Positions 8,617 through 18,193 are shown, counted from the stretch's first letter. The stretch: DNA of 64,000 bases from Microbacterium resistens NBRC 103078 (GCF_001552355.1 NZ_BCRA01000021.1:1-64000), one strand, 5' to 3'. Program-made: numbers and translations. The notes: generated by a model not told the origin, from the letters alone.

Positions 8617-9426
8617 TCAGTCCGAGCCGGCGCGCTGGGCGAATGCGCTCTCGTACAGGCACACGCTCGCCGCCGTGGCGAGGTTGAGCGACTCGGCGCG
8701 GCCGAAGATGGGCAGCTTGAGCGCGCGGTCGGCGAGGGACAGCGCCCCGGGCTCGAGCCCGCGCGCCTCATTCCCGAAGAGCCAGGCCGTGGGCCCGTCC
8801 AGCACGCCCTCGGCACGCGCGGCGAGCAGATCCTCGCCCTTCACATCCGCGGCGAGGACCTGGACACCGGCCTCGTGCGCGCGGTTCACCACGTCGGCGA
8901 GATCGCCGCCGACCGAGATCGGCAGGTGGAACAGCGACCCGGTCGTCGCCCGGACGACCTTCGGGTTGTAGGGGTCGACCGTGCGGCCGGTGAGCACGAC
9001 GCCGTCCGCGCCGGACGCGTCCGCGGCGCGGATGATCGTGCCGAGGTTCCCGGGATCGCGGACCTCCTCGCAGATCGCGAGCAGCCGTGGGCCCGCGGCG
9101 AAGATGTCGCGCACGGACGTCGGGGTCTGCCGGGCGACCGCCACCAGTCCCTGCGGCGTGACGGTGTCCGCCATCGCTCCCAGCACGTACTCGGTGACGT
9201 ACTCCACGCCGACCCCGTGCTCCTCCGCGGAAGCGCGGATGTCCGGGTGCTTCTCCCAGCCGGTGGGAGTCGCGAACAGGTCGACGATCGCGTCGGCGCG
9301 GTACGCGAGCGCCTCGCGCACCGCCTGCGGTCCTTCGAGGAGGAACAGCCCGGTCTCGGTACGGGCACTGCGTTTGGTGAGCTTCGCGACGGCTCGGACG
9401 CGCGGGGACCGGGGATTCTCCAGCAC
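8617..9426 (-). CDS. TrmH/SpoU-family RNA 2'-O-methyltransferase
   Basis: This 269-residue enzyme belongs to the SPOUT family and is predicted to methylate ribose 2'-OH in rRNA or tRNA using S-adenosylmethionine. An N-terminal substrate-binding domain (residues ~1-100, '[14 protein letters not shown]') precedes the knotted catalytic domain with motif 1 '[17 protein letters not shown]', motif 2 'LFGNEARGL' and motif 3 '[13 protein letters not shown]'. The start is GTG at 9426. It lies downstream of rplT, as in many actinobacteria, but a hairpin separates them. The exact RNA target is not determined. Confidence 0.88.
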   Translation of the reverse strand: MLENPRSPRVRAVAKLTKRSARTETGLFLLEGPQAVREALAYRADAIVDLFATPTGWEKHPDIRASAEEHGVGVEYVTEYVLGAMADTVTPQGLVAVARQTPTSVRDIFAAGPRLLAICEEVRDPGNLGTIIRAADASGADGVVLTGRTVDPYNPKVVRATTGSLFHLPISVGGDLADVVNRAHEAGVQVLAADVKGEDLLAARAEGVLDGPTAWLFGNEARGLEPGALSLADRALKLPIFGRAESLNLATAASVCLYESAFAQRAGSD

Positions 9427-9483
9427 GGGGACAGTCTATTGACATCCCGCGCCGTGGCCGCCCCCCTCCCCCACACAGATGAC

Positions 9484-9519
9484 GAGACGGGCGCCCCCGC
9501 ACAGGGGAGCGCCCGTCTC
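9484..9519 (-). terminator. Terminator of infC-rpmI-rplT
   Basis: Arms 9484-9498 and 9505-9519 pair over about 14 bases with one mismatch around a 6-base loop, just downstream of the rplT stop on the minus strand. It probably ends the ribosomal operon transcript. Confidence 0.65.
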
Positions 9520-9531
9520 GGAGAGAGGTGC

Positions 9532-9918
9532 TTACGCAGCCGACTTCGGAGCGTTCACGTCCGAAGGCAGAGCCTTCTTCGCCGTCTCGACGAGCGAGGC
9601 GAACGTGGCCGGCTCGTTGACCGCGAGCTCGGCGAGCATGCGGCGGTCGACCTGGACCCCGGCGAGGCCGAGACCCTGGATGAAGCGGTTGTAGGTGATG
9701 CCGTTCTGGCGGGCAGCAGCGTTGATGCGCTGGATCCACAGACGACGGAAGTCGCCCTTGCGCTTGCGGCGGTCGCGGTACGCGTAGACGAGCGAGTGGG
9801 TGACCTGCTCCTTCGCCTTGCGGTACAGGCGCGAACGCTGCCCACGGTAACCGGAGGCGCGCTCGAGGATGACGCGACGCTTCTTCTGCGCGTTGACGGC
9901 GCGCTTGACTCTAGCCAT
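9532..9918 (-). CDS. rplT: 50S ribosomal protein L20
   Basis: This 128-residue protein is an early assembly protein of the large subunit, binding 23S rRNA through its basic N-terminal helix ('[15 protein letters not shown]', '[19 protein letters not shown]'). The globular C-terminal part begins around residue 60 ('[20 protein letters not shown]'). It is the last gene of infC-rpmI-rplT, 32 bp after rpmI, and is followed by a hairpin terminator. The C-terminus carries a short Ala/Lys extension. Confidence 0.98.
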   Translation of the reverse strand: MARVKRAVNAQKKRRVILERASGYRGQRSRLYRKAKEQVTHSLVYAYRDRRKRKGDFRRLWIQRINAAARQNGITYNRFIQGLGLAGVQVDRRMLAELAVNEPATFASLVETAKKALPSDVNAPKSAA

Positions 9919-9950
9919 TTTCCTGTGTTCCTATTCCTGCGTTCGGCGCG

Positions 9951-10145
9951 TCAGCGGCCGAGGAGCTTCTTGGCGACCTTGGTGTCGTTCTTCGAGAGCA
10001 CCTGGTCCTGGTTCAGACGACGGGTGCGGCGGCTCGACTTGTGCTCGAGGTTGTGGCGCATGTTCGCCTGCTGCTTCTTCAGCTTCCCGCTACCGGTGAT
10101 CTTGAAGCGCTTCTTGGCCCCCGAGTGGGTCTTCTGCTTCGGCAT
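9951..10145 (-). CDS. rpmI: 50S ribosomal protein L35
   Basis: This 64-residue basic protein is the usual length for L35. It opens with '[20 protein letters not shown]' and ends near '[12 protein letters not shown]'. It lies between infC and rplT, the conserved bacterial order. Confidence 0.98.
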   Translation of the reverse strand: MPKQKTHSGAKKRFKITGSGKLKKQQANMRHNLEHKSSRRTRRLNQDQVLSKNDTKVAKKLLGR

Positions 10146-10231
10146 CTTCTCTTCCTTCGTATGGCGCCTGTGTCAGGCGACAGGGTTCACCCGCGTGGAC
10201 GCGGGGGTCTGTGGGCGAGGCGACCGGTCGG

Positions 10232-10843
10232 TCACTCCGCGTCTTCGGCCGGCGTCGGCGCGCCCGCCTTGGCCTCGCGCGCCGCCTGCTTGTTGGCGGC
10301 GCGGACGGCGTTCTGCTCGGCCTTGGCCTCGGACTTGTTCTTGACCGGGGCGATGACCATGACCATGTTTCGTCCGTCGATGGTCGGGTTCGACTCGACG
10401 GTCCCGAACTCGGCCACGTCCTCGGCGAACTTCTTCAGCAGGCGCACGCCCTGCTCCGGACGCGACTGCTCGCGACCGCGGAACAGGATCATCGCCTTGA
10501 CCTTGTCGCCGGCCTTGAGGAAGCCCTCGGCGCGCTTGAGCTTGGTCGTGTAGTCGTGCGCCTCGATCTTCAGACGGAAGCGGACTTCCTTGAGGATCGT
10601 GTTGGCCTGGTTGCGACGGGCCTCCTTGGCCTTCTGCGCAGCCTCGTACTTGAACTTGCCGTAATCCATGATCTTGACCACGGGCGGCTTCGAGTTCGGA
10701 GCGACCTCGACGAGGTCGAGGTCGGCTTCCTGTGCGAGACGCAGCGCCGCCTCGATGCGGACGACGCCGATCTGCTCACCCGCGGGCCCGACGAGGCGGA
10801 CCTCGGGGACGCGGATGCGCTCATTGGTGCGGGGATCGCTGAT
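10232..10843 (-). CDS. infC: Translation initiation factor IF-3, probable ATC start
   Basis: IF-3 binds the 30S subunit and checks initiation at canonical start codons. The 203 residues cover the N-domain ('[19 protein letters not shown]', 'DLDLVEVAP'), linker ('[20 protein letters not shown]') and C-domain ('[18 protein letters not shown]'). No ATG, GTG or TTG exists in frame before the conserved SDPRTNERI; the first ATG is 54 codons inside the N-domain. An ATC at 10841-10843 sits six bases after an AAGGAG ribosome site. Rare start codons (ATT, ATC) are typical of infC and allow IF-3 to limit its own synthesis. Confidence 0.93.
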   Translation of the reverse strand: MSDPRTNERIRVPEVRLVGPAGEQIGVVRIEAALRLAQEADLDLVEVAPNSKPPVVKIMDYGKFKYEAAQKAKEARRNQANTILKEVRFRLKIEAHDYTTKLKRAEGFLKAGDKVKAMILFRGREQSRPEQGVRLLKKFAEDVAEFGTVESNPTIDGRNMVMVIAPVKNKSEAKAEQNAVRAANKQAAREAKAGAPTPAEDAE

Positions 10844-11092
10844 GCGGAACTCCTTAGACGAGGGTTTCGGCCACCGCGATCGGAGATCGCGGGCGAAATC
10901 GGAGTCTCCCCACCCGGCCGACGTTCAGACATCGGCCGCACCCTTGCCTCTTGTCGAGGCCTACCGGCTCGCGCCGGCGGAGTGCTGGACCCGGTAGCCT
11001 GGAGCGGCAAGCGCGGGTGGGAATCGAATCCTCTTTCGTGCCGGAGCGGAACGCCCCGGAGCCCGCAGAAGTCTACCAGAAGGCAGCCCTCC
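10844..11092. other. Intergenic region upstream of infC and of the DUF1844 gene
   Basis: This is a divergent promoter region with no credible gene. It holds a perfect 7-base inverted repeat around a 3-base loop at 10875-10891 in the infC leader. On the plus strand a possible actinobacterial -10 box (TAGCCT) lies near 10997, ahead of the DUF1844 gene. No riboswitch family was recognised. Confidence 0.45.
10850..10855 (-). promoter_or_regulatory. Ribosome binding site that fixes the ATC start of infC
   Basis: The sequence AAGGAG (minus strand) lies six bases upstream of the ATC codon at 10843, good Shine-Dalgarno spacing. It decides the start in the absence of any ATG, GTG or TTG at the N-terminus of the conserved protein. 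Confidence 0.8.
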
Positions 11093-11482
11093 GTGACGAC
11101 TCACGCCGACCACGACCACCATGACGACGCACCCGCCGACACGGCGGGCGACGAATCGGTCGGAGCCGCGACCCGCGACATCGCCGACGTCGCAGCGGTC
11201 GAGGTCATCACGACCACGGCGGTCCACCTGATGAGCGCGGCCGCGGTGAAGGTCGGACTGGCCGACGACCCGGAGTCCCAGATGGACCTCGACGAGGCCC
11301 GCAAGCTCATCAACGCCCTCGCCGGACTCATCACCGCGGCGGCACCGGAGATCAGCGACATGCACGCGCGCTCTCTCCGCGACGGACTGCGCTCGGTGCA
11401 GCTGGCCTTCCGCGAGGCGTCCACGATCCCCGATCCGATCGGTCAGGGCCCCGGCGAGAAGTGGACCGGCCCGGTCACCTGA
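11093..11482 (+). CDS. DUF1844 family protein
   Basis: This 129-residue protein has an acidic His/Asp-rich N-terminus (residues ~4-25) and a helical DUF1844 domain: '[20 protein letters not shown]', '[20 protein letters not shown]'. The family is often found beside infC/rpmI/rplT in actinobacteria, as here, divergently placed. Function is unknown. The start is GTG at 11093; the open frame extends further left but without similarity to the family. Confidence 0.8.
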   Translation: MTTHADHDHHDDAPADTAGDESVGAATRDIADVAAVEVITTTAVHLMSAAAVKVGLADDPESQMDLDEARKLINALAGLITAAAPEISDMHARSLRDGLRSVQLAFREASTIPDPIGQGPGEKWTGPVT

Positions 11483-11510
11483 CCCCGCCGGTACCGCGGA
11501 GCGAGGCGAC

Positions 11511-12332
11511 TCAGGCGCTCTTGCGCAGCTTCACGGTGAGCGAGTCGACGAGAACGGCGATCCGATCGTCGGCGGCCCACCGCTGCGCCAGCCGCGCGAG
11601 CACGGCGTCCAGCACCTCGCGATCCAGCCCGTCCACGAGATCCAGCGTCACGACCAGCTCGGGGCCTCTCAGCCTCGCTTCGGGGTCCCCCGGCGACACA
11701 GCCACGTCGATCACGGCGAGCTCCGCGGCCACGCTGTCCTGCAGCCCCTGGAAGACCTCCGGGGACACGGGGCTCGGCTCCCACGGCTGCGCCTGCGCGA
11801 TCGCCCAGACGGCGGGGCGCCGGATGACGAACTCGGTCGCCGAGGTCGGATCGACGACGATCAGCTCCGTGTCCTCCGAGGACGCCGCGAGCGCCACGCG
11901 CGTCGCCGCCACCGGGATGGGACGCGCCTTGGCGTCCCATCGGGACATCGTCTCGACCGAGGTGAACACCGGCTGGACACGACGGCCGTCCGGCGCCGCG
12001 ACCGTCACCAGGGAGAGCTCCTGCGTCTTGTCGACCCGCAGACCGGTCGGCCCGATCCCCTCGTCGCCCTTCTCGGCGACGAGCGGCACGAGCACGCGCG
12101 CCTGACGGAAGGCGTCGACCACGGCCTCCTGCGGGAGCTCACCGGCACGGAAGCCGGTGAGAGCGGCGAGCAGCGCGGGATCCGCGGAACCGTCGTCGGC
12201 GGCGTGGGCGTTGTCCTCGAAGCGACGCCCCGCCCATGGGACGCCTGCGGAGTCCGCCGTGCCGCCCGGGGAGCCGTGATCCTCGCCGGGAGAACCGTGC
12301 TCGCAGCCGTGCGCGTCAGTCTCCGGCGACAT
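11511..12332 (-). CDS. SseB-family protein
   Basis: This 273-residue soluble protein has an SseB-like N-terminal domain ('[20 protein letters not shown]', 'VLVPLVAE', '[12 protein letters not shown]'). In other species this domain appears in enhanced serine sensitivity and secretion-related proteins. The first ~50 residues are His/Gly/Asp-rich and probably disordered. The start overlaps the hisA stop by 17 bp, so the two genes are probably co-transcribed. The role is unknown. Confidence 0.8.
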   Translation of the reverse strand: MSPETDAHGCEHGSPGEDHGSPGGTADSAGVPWAGRRFEDNAHAADDGSADPALLAALTGFRAGELPQEAVVDAFRQARVLVPLVAEKGDEGIGPTGLRVDKTQELSLVTVAAPDGRRVQPVFTSVETMSRWDAKARPIPVAATRVALAASSEDTELIVVDPTSATEFVIRRPAVWAIAQAQPWEPSPVSPEVFQGLQDSVAAELAVIDVAVSPGDPEARLRGPELVVTLDLVDGLDREVLDAVLARLAQRWAADDRIAVLVDSLTVKLRKSA

Positions 12333-13062
12333 CCAGCGCCTCAGCCAGGGTGAACGCCCCGGCGTACAGGGCCTTGCCGACGATGGCGCCCTCGACGCCC
12401 AGCGGCACCAGCTCGCGAAGGGCGGCGATGTCGTCCAGAGTCGCGATGCCGCCGGAGGCCACGATCGGCTTGGGGGTGCGCGCCGTGATCTCGCGGAGGA
12501 GCTCCAGGTTCGGGCCCTTGAGCGTGCCGTCCTTGGTCACGTCCGTGACCACGTAGCGGCTGCATCCGGCGTCCTCCAGACGATCGAGCACGGTCCAGAG
12601 GTCCCCGCCCTCCTTCGTCCATCCGCGAGCGGCGAGCGTCGTGCCCCGCACGTCCAGGCCGACGGCGATCGCCTCGCCGAACCGGGCGATGACGTCCGCC
12701 GCCCACTCCGGGTTCTCCAGCGCCGCCGTTCCGAGGTTGATGCGCGCGGCACCGCTGTCGAGAGCGGCCTCCAGGCTCGCGTCGTCGCGGATGCCCCCGG
12801 AGAGCTCGACGTTGACGCTCGGGAAGCGCTTGATCACCTTGCGCAGGAGCGCGGCGTTGTTGCCTCGCCCGAAGGCGGCGTCCAGATCCACGAGGTGGAT
12901 CCACTGCGCCCCCTGGTCGGCCCACTCCGCCGCCGCGTCGATGGGGTCGCCGTAGCTCGTCTCCGAGCCGGCCTCCCCCTGGGTAAGACGCACGGCCTGT
13001 CCGCCGGCGACATCCACGGCGGGGAGGAGGGTCAGCGAGGGGATTGACGCGAAGTCGTTCAT
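12316..13062 (-). CDS. priA: HisA / PriA (ProFAR isomerase, probably also PRA isomerase)
   Basis: This 248-residue TIM-barrel enzyme of histidine synthesis isomerises ProFAR to PRFAR. The residues after the first catalytic Asp ('[15 protein letters not shown]') continue with '[18 protein letters not shown]'; the GSETSYGD loop is the hallmark of actinobacterial PriA, which also does the TrpF reaction of tryptophan synthesis. The second catalytic Asp lies in '[18 protein letters not shown]'. The start is ATG at 13062. A plus-strand ParA-like gene separates it from hisCBH. Confidence 0.93.
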   Translation of the reverse strand: MNDFASIPSLTLLPAVDVAGGQAVRLTQGEAGSETSYGDPIDAAAEWADQGAQWIHLVDLDAAFGRGNNAALLRKVIKRFPSVNVELSGGIRDDASLEAALDSGAARINLGTAALENPEWAADVIARFGEAIAVGLDVRGTTLAARGWTKEGGDLWTVLDRLEDAGCSRYVVTDVTKDGTLKGPNLELLREITARTPKPIVASGGIATLDDIAALRELVPLGVEGAIVGKALYAGAFTLAEALDVAGD

Positions 13063-13161
13063 GTCGTCCTTGATGAAAGGGAGGGAAACGCCCGGTGCGG
13101 GCACGAGAACCGAGGGTACCCCCGCGTGGGTCGCGCCTCAAATGCCGCTAGGCTCTCAGAA

Positions 13162-14394
13162 ATGTCCGAAGCGCCTGAGTACGAGACGCCGATCGACGGC
13201 ACCCCCGGTCCGACGGGTGAGCCCCCGCTTGCTCCCCTTCCCTCGGCTCCCCCGGTCCCGTCCGGGTCCTCGCCGTCCGCCGCCGGACCGGATTCCGCAC
13301 CGGCACCGGTGACCTCGGCGGACGTTCCTCGCTACCGGCGGAGCGCGCCGGTGGCCGACGAGACGCCGGACACCGAGCCGCCGACCGCCACCCCGCCGAT
13401 GCCGGCCGCCCCGGTCGACGCCGTCCCGACGGGGACTCCCGAGCAGCCGACCCGCCGCCAGCAGCGCGAGGCCGGGGAGCGCGCATCGTTCCTCCAGACC
13501 GATCCGCGTCCCGAGGAGCCCGCGCGCGAGGGCGTGCGGGGCACGCTGAACCGACTGGGCCTGCGGCTGCGGCCCGGCGCCGCGGAGCAGTCCGCGCGCG
13601 ACGACGAGAAGGCCGTCAGCCGCCACTGGTCCGGTCCCCGCACCATCGCCGTCGTCAACGGCAAGGGCGGGGCGGGAAAGACCCCGACGACCGTGCTCCT
13701 CTCCGCGGTCTTCGCCCGGTTCGGCGGAGCCGGTGTCCTCGCCTGGGACAACAACCAGACGCGCGGAACCCTCGGCTGGCGCACGGCGGGCGGCGACCAC
13801 GATCGCACCCTGCTGGAGATGCTGCCGGAGACCGAGCGTCTCCTCGGCCTCGGGGCCCGGTCCGCGGATCTCACGGACTTCGTGCACCACCAGCCCCGGG
13901 AGAAGTACGACGTGCTGCGTTCCAAGCCGATCCGGCTCGCGCACGAGAACCGGCTGCACCCGGCAGACGTGGACGCGATCCACGCCGTGGCCGCCAAGTT
14001 CTACCGGCTCATCATCATCGACTCCGGCAACGACGAGTCGGACCCGATGTGGCTGCGGATGGTGGACCACGCGGACCAGCTCGTGGTCGCCACCACCACC
14101 CGCGACGATCACGCCGAGGCCGGGGCGCTGCTGCTCGAGGCGCTGGAGGAGCGGGACGACCGATCCGCACGGCTGGCGCGCCAGTCCGTGGTGGTCGTGT
14201 CGCAGGCCGACCCGAAGGCGACCTCGGGCGACGTCCGTCATGTCGTCGAGGGATATCGTCCGCTCGCGCGGGAGGTCGTCAGCATTCCGTTCGACCACGA
14301 GATGGTGGACGGACACCTCCGCTACGGCGCGCTGGCACCGGCGACCCAGCGCGCATGGCTGGCCGCCGGGGCCGCCGTCGCACGAGGGCTCTGA
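13162..14394 (+). CDS. ParA/MinD-like P-loop ATPase with disordered N-terminus
   Basis: This 410-residue protein has an unstructured Pro/Ala-rich N-terminal ~150 residues followed by a ParA-type domain. The deviant Walker A is 'NGKGGAGKTPTT' (catalytic Lys near 173); the usual second hydroxyl residue after the Lys-Thr is Pro. Walker A' region 'VLAWDNNQTRGTLGW' and Walker B-like 'LIIIDSGND' follow. Such proteins position plasmids, chromosomes, division or secretion complexes at a membrane or nucleoid. There is no ParB partner or centromere-like repeat nearby. It sits inside a split his locus, convergent with hisH and divergent from hisA. Confidence 0.82.
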   Translation: MSEAPEYETPIDGTPGPTGEPPLAPLPSAPPVPSGSSPSAAGPDSAPAPVTSADVPRYRRSAPVADETPDTEPPTATPPMPAAPVDAVPTGTPEQPTRRQQREAGERASFLQTDPRPEEPAREGVRGTLNRLGLRLRPGAAEQSARDDEKAVSRHWSGPRTIAVVNGKGGAGKTPTTVLLSAVFARFGGAGVLAWDNNQTRGTLGWRTAGGDHDRTLLEMLPETERLLGLGARSADLTDFVHHQPREKYDVLRSKPIRLAHENRLHPADVDAIHAVAAKFYRLIIIDSGNDESDPMWLRMVDHADQLVVATTTRDDHAEAGALLLEALEERDDRSARLARQSVVVVSQADPKATSGDVRHVVEGYRPLAREVVSIPFDHEMVDGHLRYGALAPATQRAWLAAGAAVARGL

Positions 14395-14430
14395 GCGAGG
14401 GACGCGGGCGCCATGGCGGCGCCGTGAGAA

Positions 14431-15075
14431 CTAGAGGCTTCCGAGCCAGTTGCGCAGCAGCCGGATCCCGGCCTCCCCCGACTTCTCGGGGTGGAACTGC
14501 GTCGCCGACAGCGGACCGTTCTCCACCGCCGACAGGAACGGCACGCCGTGCGTCGTCCAGGTCAGGACGGGCGACGCGAACGGTCCCGTCGCCTCCAGCT
14601 CCCAGCGCTGCGCGGCGAAGGAGTGCACGAAGTAGAACCGCTCGTCCTCCAGACCACGGAACAGCACGCTGCCCTCGCCGGGCGAGACGGTGTTCCAGCC
14701 CATGTGCGGCAGCACGGGCGCCTCGAGCTCCGTGACCGCACCCGGCCACTCCCCGAGCCCTTCCACGTCGACGCCGCGCTCGACGCCGTGCTCGAAGAGC
14801 ACCTGCATGCCGACGCAGATCCCGAGCACCGGACGCCCGCCGGCCAGGCGACGCTCGATGAGCTCGTCGCCGCGCTGCGCCGCGAGGGCCTCACGGACCG
14901 CCGCGAACGCCCCGACACCGGGGACGACCAGCCCGTCAGCCTCCTGGGCAGCCCGGCGGTCGCCCGTCAGTTCGACCTCCGCCCCGGCCTCCTGCAGCGC
15001 CTTGACCGCGGAGTGCACGTTGCCGGAGCCGTAGTCGAAGACCACGACCCGGGGGGCGGCACCGGCTCGCGTCAC
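14431..15075 (-). CDS. hisH: Imidazole glycerol phosphate synthase subunit HisH
   Basis: This is the glutaminase subunit (214 residues) that supplies ammonia to HisF. Class I amidotransferase motifs are present: oxyanion-strand '[10 protein letters not shown]', nucleophile '[13 protein letters not shown]', and the His-Glu pair in '[15 protein letters not shown]'. The start is GTG, overlapping the hisB stop (GTGA). HisF is not in the window. Confidence 0.96.
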   Translation of the reverse strand: MTRAGAAPRVVVFDYGSGNVHSAVKALQEAGAEVELTGDRRAAQEADGLVVPGVGAFAAVREALAAQRGDELIERRLAGGRPVLGICVGMQVLFEHGVERGVDVEGLGEWPGAVTELEAPVLPHMGWNTVSPGEGSVLFRGLEDERFYFVHSFAAQRWELEATGPFASPVLTWTTHGVPFLSAVENGPLSATQFHPEKSGEAGIRLLRNWLGSL

Positions 15076-15674
15076 AGCGCGCCCTTCGTCGAGGGGATGC
15101 CGTCGACGAGCGGATCGACGGCCTTCGCCTGACGGAACGCCCGCGCGAACGCTTTGAACTCGGCCTCGGCGATGTGGTGCGGATCGCGTCCGCCGAGCAC
15201 CCGCACGTGCACGGTGAGCCCGGCGTGGAACGTGATCGCCTCGAAGGAGTGCCGGACGAGCGAACCCGTGAAGTGGCCGCCGATGAGGTGCAGTTCGAAC
15301 CCGCTCGGCTCGCCGTCGTGCACCAGATACGGTCGTCCCGAGATGTCGACGACGGCCTGCGCGAGCGCCTCGTCCAACGGCACGAGCGCGTCGCCGTAGC
15401 GGGAGATCCCGCTCTTGTCGCCGAGCGCCTCGCGGATCGCCTGACCGAGCACGATCGAGACGTCCTCCACGGTGTGGTGCGCGTCGATGTGCGTGTCCCC
15501 GGAGGCGCGCACGGTCAGGTCCGTCAGCGAGTGCTTGGCGAACGCCGTCAGCAGGTGGTCGAAGAACGGGACGGACGTGTCGATGCTGCTGCGGCCGGAG
15601 CCGTCGAGGTTCAGCTCGACCTCCACCGTCGACTCCGAGGTCGCGCGGTCGCGGCGGGCGGTGCGGGCGGTCAT
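15072..15674 (-). CDS. hisB: Imidazoleglycerol-phosphate dehydratase HisB
   Basis: This 200-residue, single-function dehydratase of histidine synthesis has manganese-binding motifs '[13 protein letters not shown]', '[18 protein letters not shown]' and '[14 protein letters not shown]'. Start ATG at 15674 overlaps the hisC stop by four bases; its own stop overlaps the hisH start. A longer open frame upstream belongs to the hisC region and is ignored. Confidence 0.97.
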   Translation of the reverse strand: MTARTARRDRATSESTVEVELNLDGSGRSSIDTSVPFFDHLLTAFAKHSLTDLTVRASGDTHIDAHHTVEDVSIVLGQAIREALGDKSGISRYGDALVPLDEALAQAVVDISGRPYLVHDGEPSGFELHLIGGHFTGSLVRHSFEAITFHAGLTVHVRVLGGRDPHHIAEAEFKAFARAFRQAKAVDPLVDGIPSTKGAL

Positions 15675-16765
15675 GCTGCCGATCCTACCGAGGCCAGGGC
15701 GTCCAGGAACGCCGTCGTCTCGGCCTCCGTCCCCGCGGTGACGCGCAGGTGCCCGGGGATCCCGACGTCGCGGATGAGGACGCCGCGGTCGTACAGCGCC
15801 CGCCACGTGGCCGCCGGATCCGCGACGCCGCCGAAGAGCACGAAGTTCGTCCAGGACTCGTGCGGGCGGTACCCGAGAGCCTCGAGAGTCGCCGAGATCC
15901 GATCCCGCTGGACCACGATCTCGTCGACCATCGCGAGCATCGTCGGGGCGTTTCGCAGCGCGGCCACCGCCGCCGCCTGCGTGAGGCCGCTGAGGTGGTA
16001 CGGCAGACGCACGAGCCGCAGCGCGTCGATGAACGCGGGATCGGCGGCCAGATACCCGACCCGCGCGCCGGCGAACGCGAACGCCTTGCTCATCGTCCGC
16101 GATACCGCGAGGCGCTCCCGGCCCGGCAGCAGGGTCAGCGCGGACGGCGATTCGTGCGGCGCGAACTCCTGATAGGCCTCGTCCACCACCACGACACCGC
16201 GGGACGCCTCGTACACCGCCTCGATCAGCTCAAGCGGAAGGGGGGTCCCGGTGGGGTTGTTCGGCGCGCACAGCAGGATGACATCGGGATCGGCGGCCGC
16301 GACCTGCGCGACCGCGTCGTCGACCGAGACGGTGTAGTCGGGCTGACGCTCCCCCGCCACCCACCGCGCCCCGGTCCCCTGTGCGAGCAGCGGGTACATC
16401 GAGTACGTCGGCGCGAAGCCGAAGACGGTGCGCCCGGGTCCTGCGAAGGCCTGCAGGATGTGCTGCAGCACCTCGTTCGACCCGTTCCCCGCCCAGATGT
16501 TCGCGGCGTCGAGATCGTGCCCGAGGTAGGACGCGAACGCCTCGCGCAGGGGCGTGAACTCCCGGTCGGGGTACCGGTTCACCTCGTGAAGCGCGACGGC
16601 GATGTCATCGAGGATGTCGTCGGCCACCGCATCCGGGACCGGATGCGTGTTCTCGTTCACGTTCAGCGCGACAGGAAGCGGAGCCTGCGGAGCACCATAG
16701 GGGCGGAGGCCGCGGAGGTCTTCGCGTAGCGGCAGGTCATCGAGGGAGACGGTCACCCTCACCAT
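15671..16765 (-). CDS. hisC: Histidinol-phosphate aminotransferase HisC
   Basis: This 364-residue PLP aminotransferase converts imidazole acetol phosphate to histidinol phosphate. It shows the N-terminal '[12 protein letters not shown]', '[16 protein letters not shown]', '[13 protein letters not shown]', '[11 protein letters not shown]' and the Schiff-base lysine in '[18 protein letters not shown]'. It is the first gene of hisC-hisB-hisH. Start ATG at 16765 was chosen; in-frame GTGs a few codons later are possible. Confidence 0.96.
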   Translation of the reverse strand: MVRVTVSLDDLPLREDLRGLRPYGAPQAPLPVALNVNENTHPVPDAVADDILDDIAVALHEVNRYPDREFTPLREAFASYLGHDLDAANIWAGNGSNEVLQHILQAFAGPGRTVFGFAPTYSMYPLLAQGTGARWVAGERQPDYTVSVDDAVAQVAAADPDVILLCAPNNPTGTPLPLELIEAVYEASRGVVVVDEAYQEFAPHESPSALTLLPGRERLAVSRTMSKAFAFAGARVGYLAADPAFIDALRLVRLPYHLSGLTQAAAVAALRNAPTMLAMVDEIVVQRDRISATLEALGYRPHESWTNFVLFGGVADPAATWRALYDRGVLIRDVGIPGHLRVTAGTEAETTAFLDALASVGSAA

Positions 16766-16832
16766 CGTAGGCGCGGAGCCGAGCCGGGGACTCCAGATGA
16801 CGCTTCGGACAGAGGCCTGAGTCGGCGACCGG

Positions 16833-17183
16833 CTAGCGGCCGGCCGCGTACTCCGCGGGGATCGACAGCTCGTCGCCGACCACCAGGGCGCCCGGATCCA
16901 CCAGGTTGAGGCGAGCGATGGCGTCCACCACGTCACGAGGATCGGACTCCGGGGCGACCTCGGCCGCGATGGACCACAGGGTGTCACCCGGCATGACGGT
17001 CACGGTGGCGAAGGACCCCGGCGTGGACGCCTCTCCCGAGGCGAGCGCGGAGCCGCCACTGAGGACCGCGAAGCCGATCGCCGCGGCGACCGGGACAGCG
17101 ACGAGACCGGCCAGCACGCGACGACCCCGGACGGTGAGACGCAGCTGGGTGCGCGGGGCCGGGGTGAGGGTGATGCTGCTCAT
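16833..17183 (-). CDS. LysM-domain membrane protein divergent from lexA, candidate SOS division inhibitor
   Basis: This 116-residue protein has a basic cytoplasmic start, one hydrophobic segment (residues ~24-46, 'VLAGLVAVPVAAAIGFAVLS') and a C-terminal LysM domain ('VTVMPGDTLWSIAAEV', 'LNLVDPGALVVGDELSIP'). LysM binds peptidoglycan. Genes of this shape beside lexA include YneA of Bacillus, DivS of Corynebacterium and Rv2719c of Mycobacterium, which act in DNA-damage arrest of division. Topology and synteny support the same role here, but this is inferred. Confidence 0.75.
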   Translation of the reverse strand: MSSITLTPAPRTQLRLTVRGRRVLAGLVAVPVAAAIGFAVLSGGSALASGEASTPGSFATVTVMPGDTLWSIAAEVAPESDPRDVVDAIARLNLVDPGALVVGDELSIPAEYAAGR

Positions 17184-17439
17184 GTCGTCTGCTCCTTCGG
17201 GGATCTCGACGTCTGGTCCACCGTCGAAGTGAACCTACGTACCGAATCTATCTTCGAATTCGAACATCTGTCAACCCTTCTTCGAGAAAACCTTCGGACG
17301 GGATCCCGACACGCTCGAACAGATCTTCCGCATCCGGCGAATACTCGGATACGGTTTCGATATCGGAAGCCCATCACGGACCACCGACATTCGAATCCGC
17401 CTCGGGTCCCGACGCCCGCAAGCACCTGGAGGATCAGCC
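17184..17439. promoter_or_regulatory. Divergent LysM-lexA promoter region with candidate LexA boxes
   Basis: This stretch is clearly more AT-rich than its surroundings. Two sites carry the half-site TCGAAC of the actinobacterial SOS box (TCGAAC-N4-GTTCGA): 17260-17275 with a poor right half, and 17315-17330 with a partial right half (CTTCCG). A perfect 12-base palindrome, TTCGAATTCGAA, lies at 17253-17264. Position and base composition fit LexA control of both genes, but no perfect consensus is present. Confidence 0.5.
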
Positions 17440-18126
17440 ATGAGCGACGGCGCCACGACCGACGCAGACATCCCCCGCACGCGACGCCGCAAGAGCCTCA
17501 GCGCCAAGCAGATGGCGATCCTCGAGGTGATCCAGACCTCGATCGCGCGGCACGGCTACCCGCCGAGCATGCGCGAGATCGGCGACGCCGTGGGGCTCAA
17601 GTCCCTCTCCAGCGTCACGCACCAGCTCGGCCAGCTCGAGCTGAGCGGCTACCTGCGGCGCGACCCGGGCAAGACCCGGGCGATGGAGGTGCTGATCGAC
17701 CTCCCCGGCACGGCGGGCGAGAACCCGGCGGACGCGGCGCCGTCCGTGGGCGACGCCGCCCTCGTGCCGCTGGTCGGCCGCATCGCCGCGGGCATCCCGA
17801 TCACCGCCGAGCAGCAGGTGGAGGAGATCTTCCCGCTCCCGCGCCAGCTGGTCGGCAAGGGCGACCTGTTCATGCTCAAGGTGTCCGGCGAGTCCATGAT
17901 CGACGCGGCCATCTGCGACGGCGACTGGGTCGTCGTGCGGTCGCAGAACACCGCCGACAACGGCGAGATCGTCGCGGCGATGCTGGACGGCGAGGCGACG
18001 GTGAAGACGTTCCGCCAGCGCGACGGGCACACGTGGCTGCTCCCGCGCAACTCCGCGTTCGAGCCGATCCTCGGCGACGACGCCATGGTGCTCGGCAAGG
18101 TCGTCGCGGTCCTGCGCGCCGTCTGA
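17440..18126 (+). CDS. lexA: SOS repressor LexA
   Basis: This 228-residue repressor and self-cleaving protease controls the DNA-damage response. It has an N-terminal winged helix ('[20 protein letters not shown]', '[20 protein letters not shown]'), a variable linker, the Ala117-Gly118 cleavage site in 'GRIAAGIPI', and the Ser152/Lys189 dyad in '[11 protein letters not shown]' and 'GEATVKTF', 37 residues apart as in other LexA proteins. The 34-bp terminator palindrome follows its stop. Confidence 0.97.
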   Translation: MSDGATTDADIPRTRRRKSLSAKQMAILEVIQTSIARHGYPPSMREIGDAVGLKSLSSVTHQLGQLELSGYLRRDPGKTRAMEVLIDLPGTAGENPADAAPSVGDAALVPLVGRIAAGIPITAEQQVEEIFPLPRQLVGKGDLFMLKVSGESMIDAAICDGDWVVVRSQNTADNGEIVAAMLDGEATVKTFRQRDGHTWLLPRNSAFEPILGDDAMVLGKVVAVLRAV

Positions 18127-18149
18127 ATCCGCGCGCCGGCCCGGTGCGA

Positions 18150-18183
18150 GAAGAGGCGCCCTCCCGCGGGAGGGCGCCTCTTC
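18150..18183. terminator. Perfect 34-bp palindrome between lexA and metE
   Basis: Two exact 17-base arms (18150-18166 and 18167-18183) form a GC-rich stem, ending TCTTC on either strand. It lies between convergent lexA and metE and can serve both as a bidirectional terminator. Confidence 0.85.
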
Positions 18184-18193
18184 CTGTGACCGC

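Noticed and set aside
6813-8687. Long plus-strand open frame opposite gluB and gluA
   Set aside because: Composition is antisense to clear ABC transporter genes; no family motif in the plus-strand translation.
11010-11060. tRNA-like fragment (GGTGGGAATCGAATCC) upstream of the DUF1844 gene
   Set aside because: Only a T-arm-like stretch; no acceptor or anticodon stem can be drawn around it.
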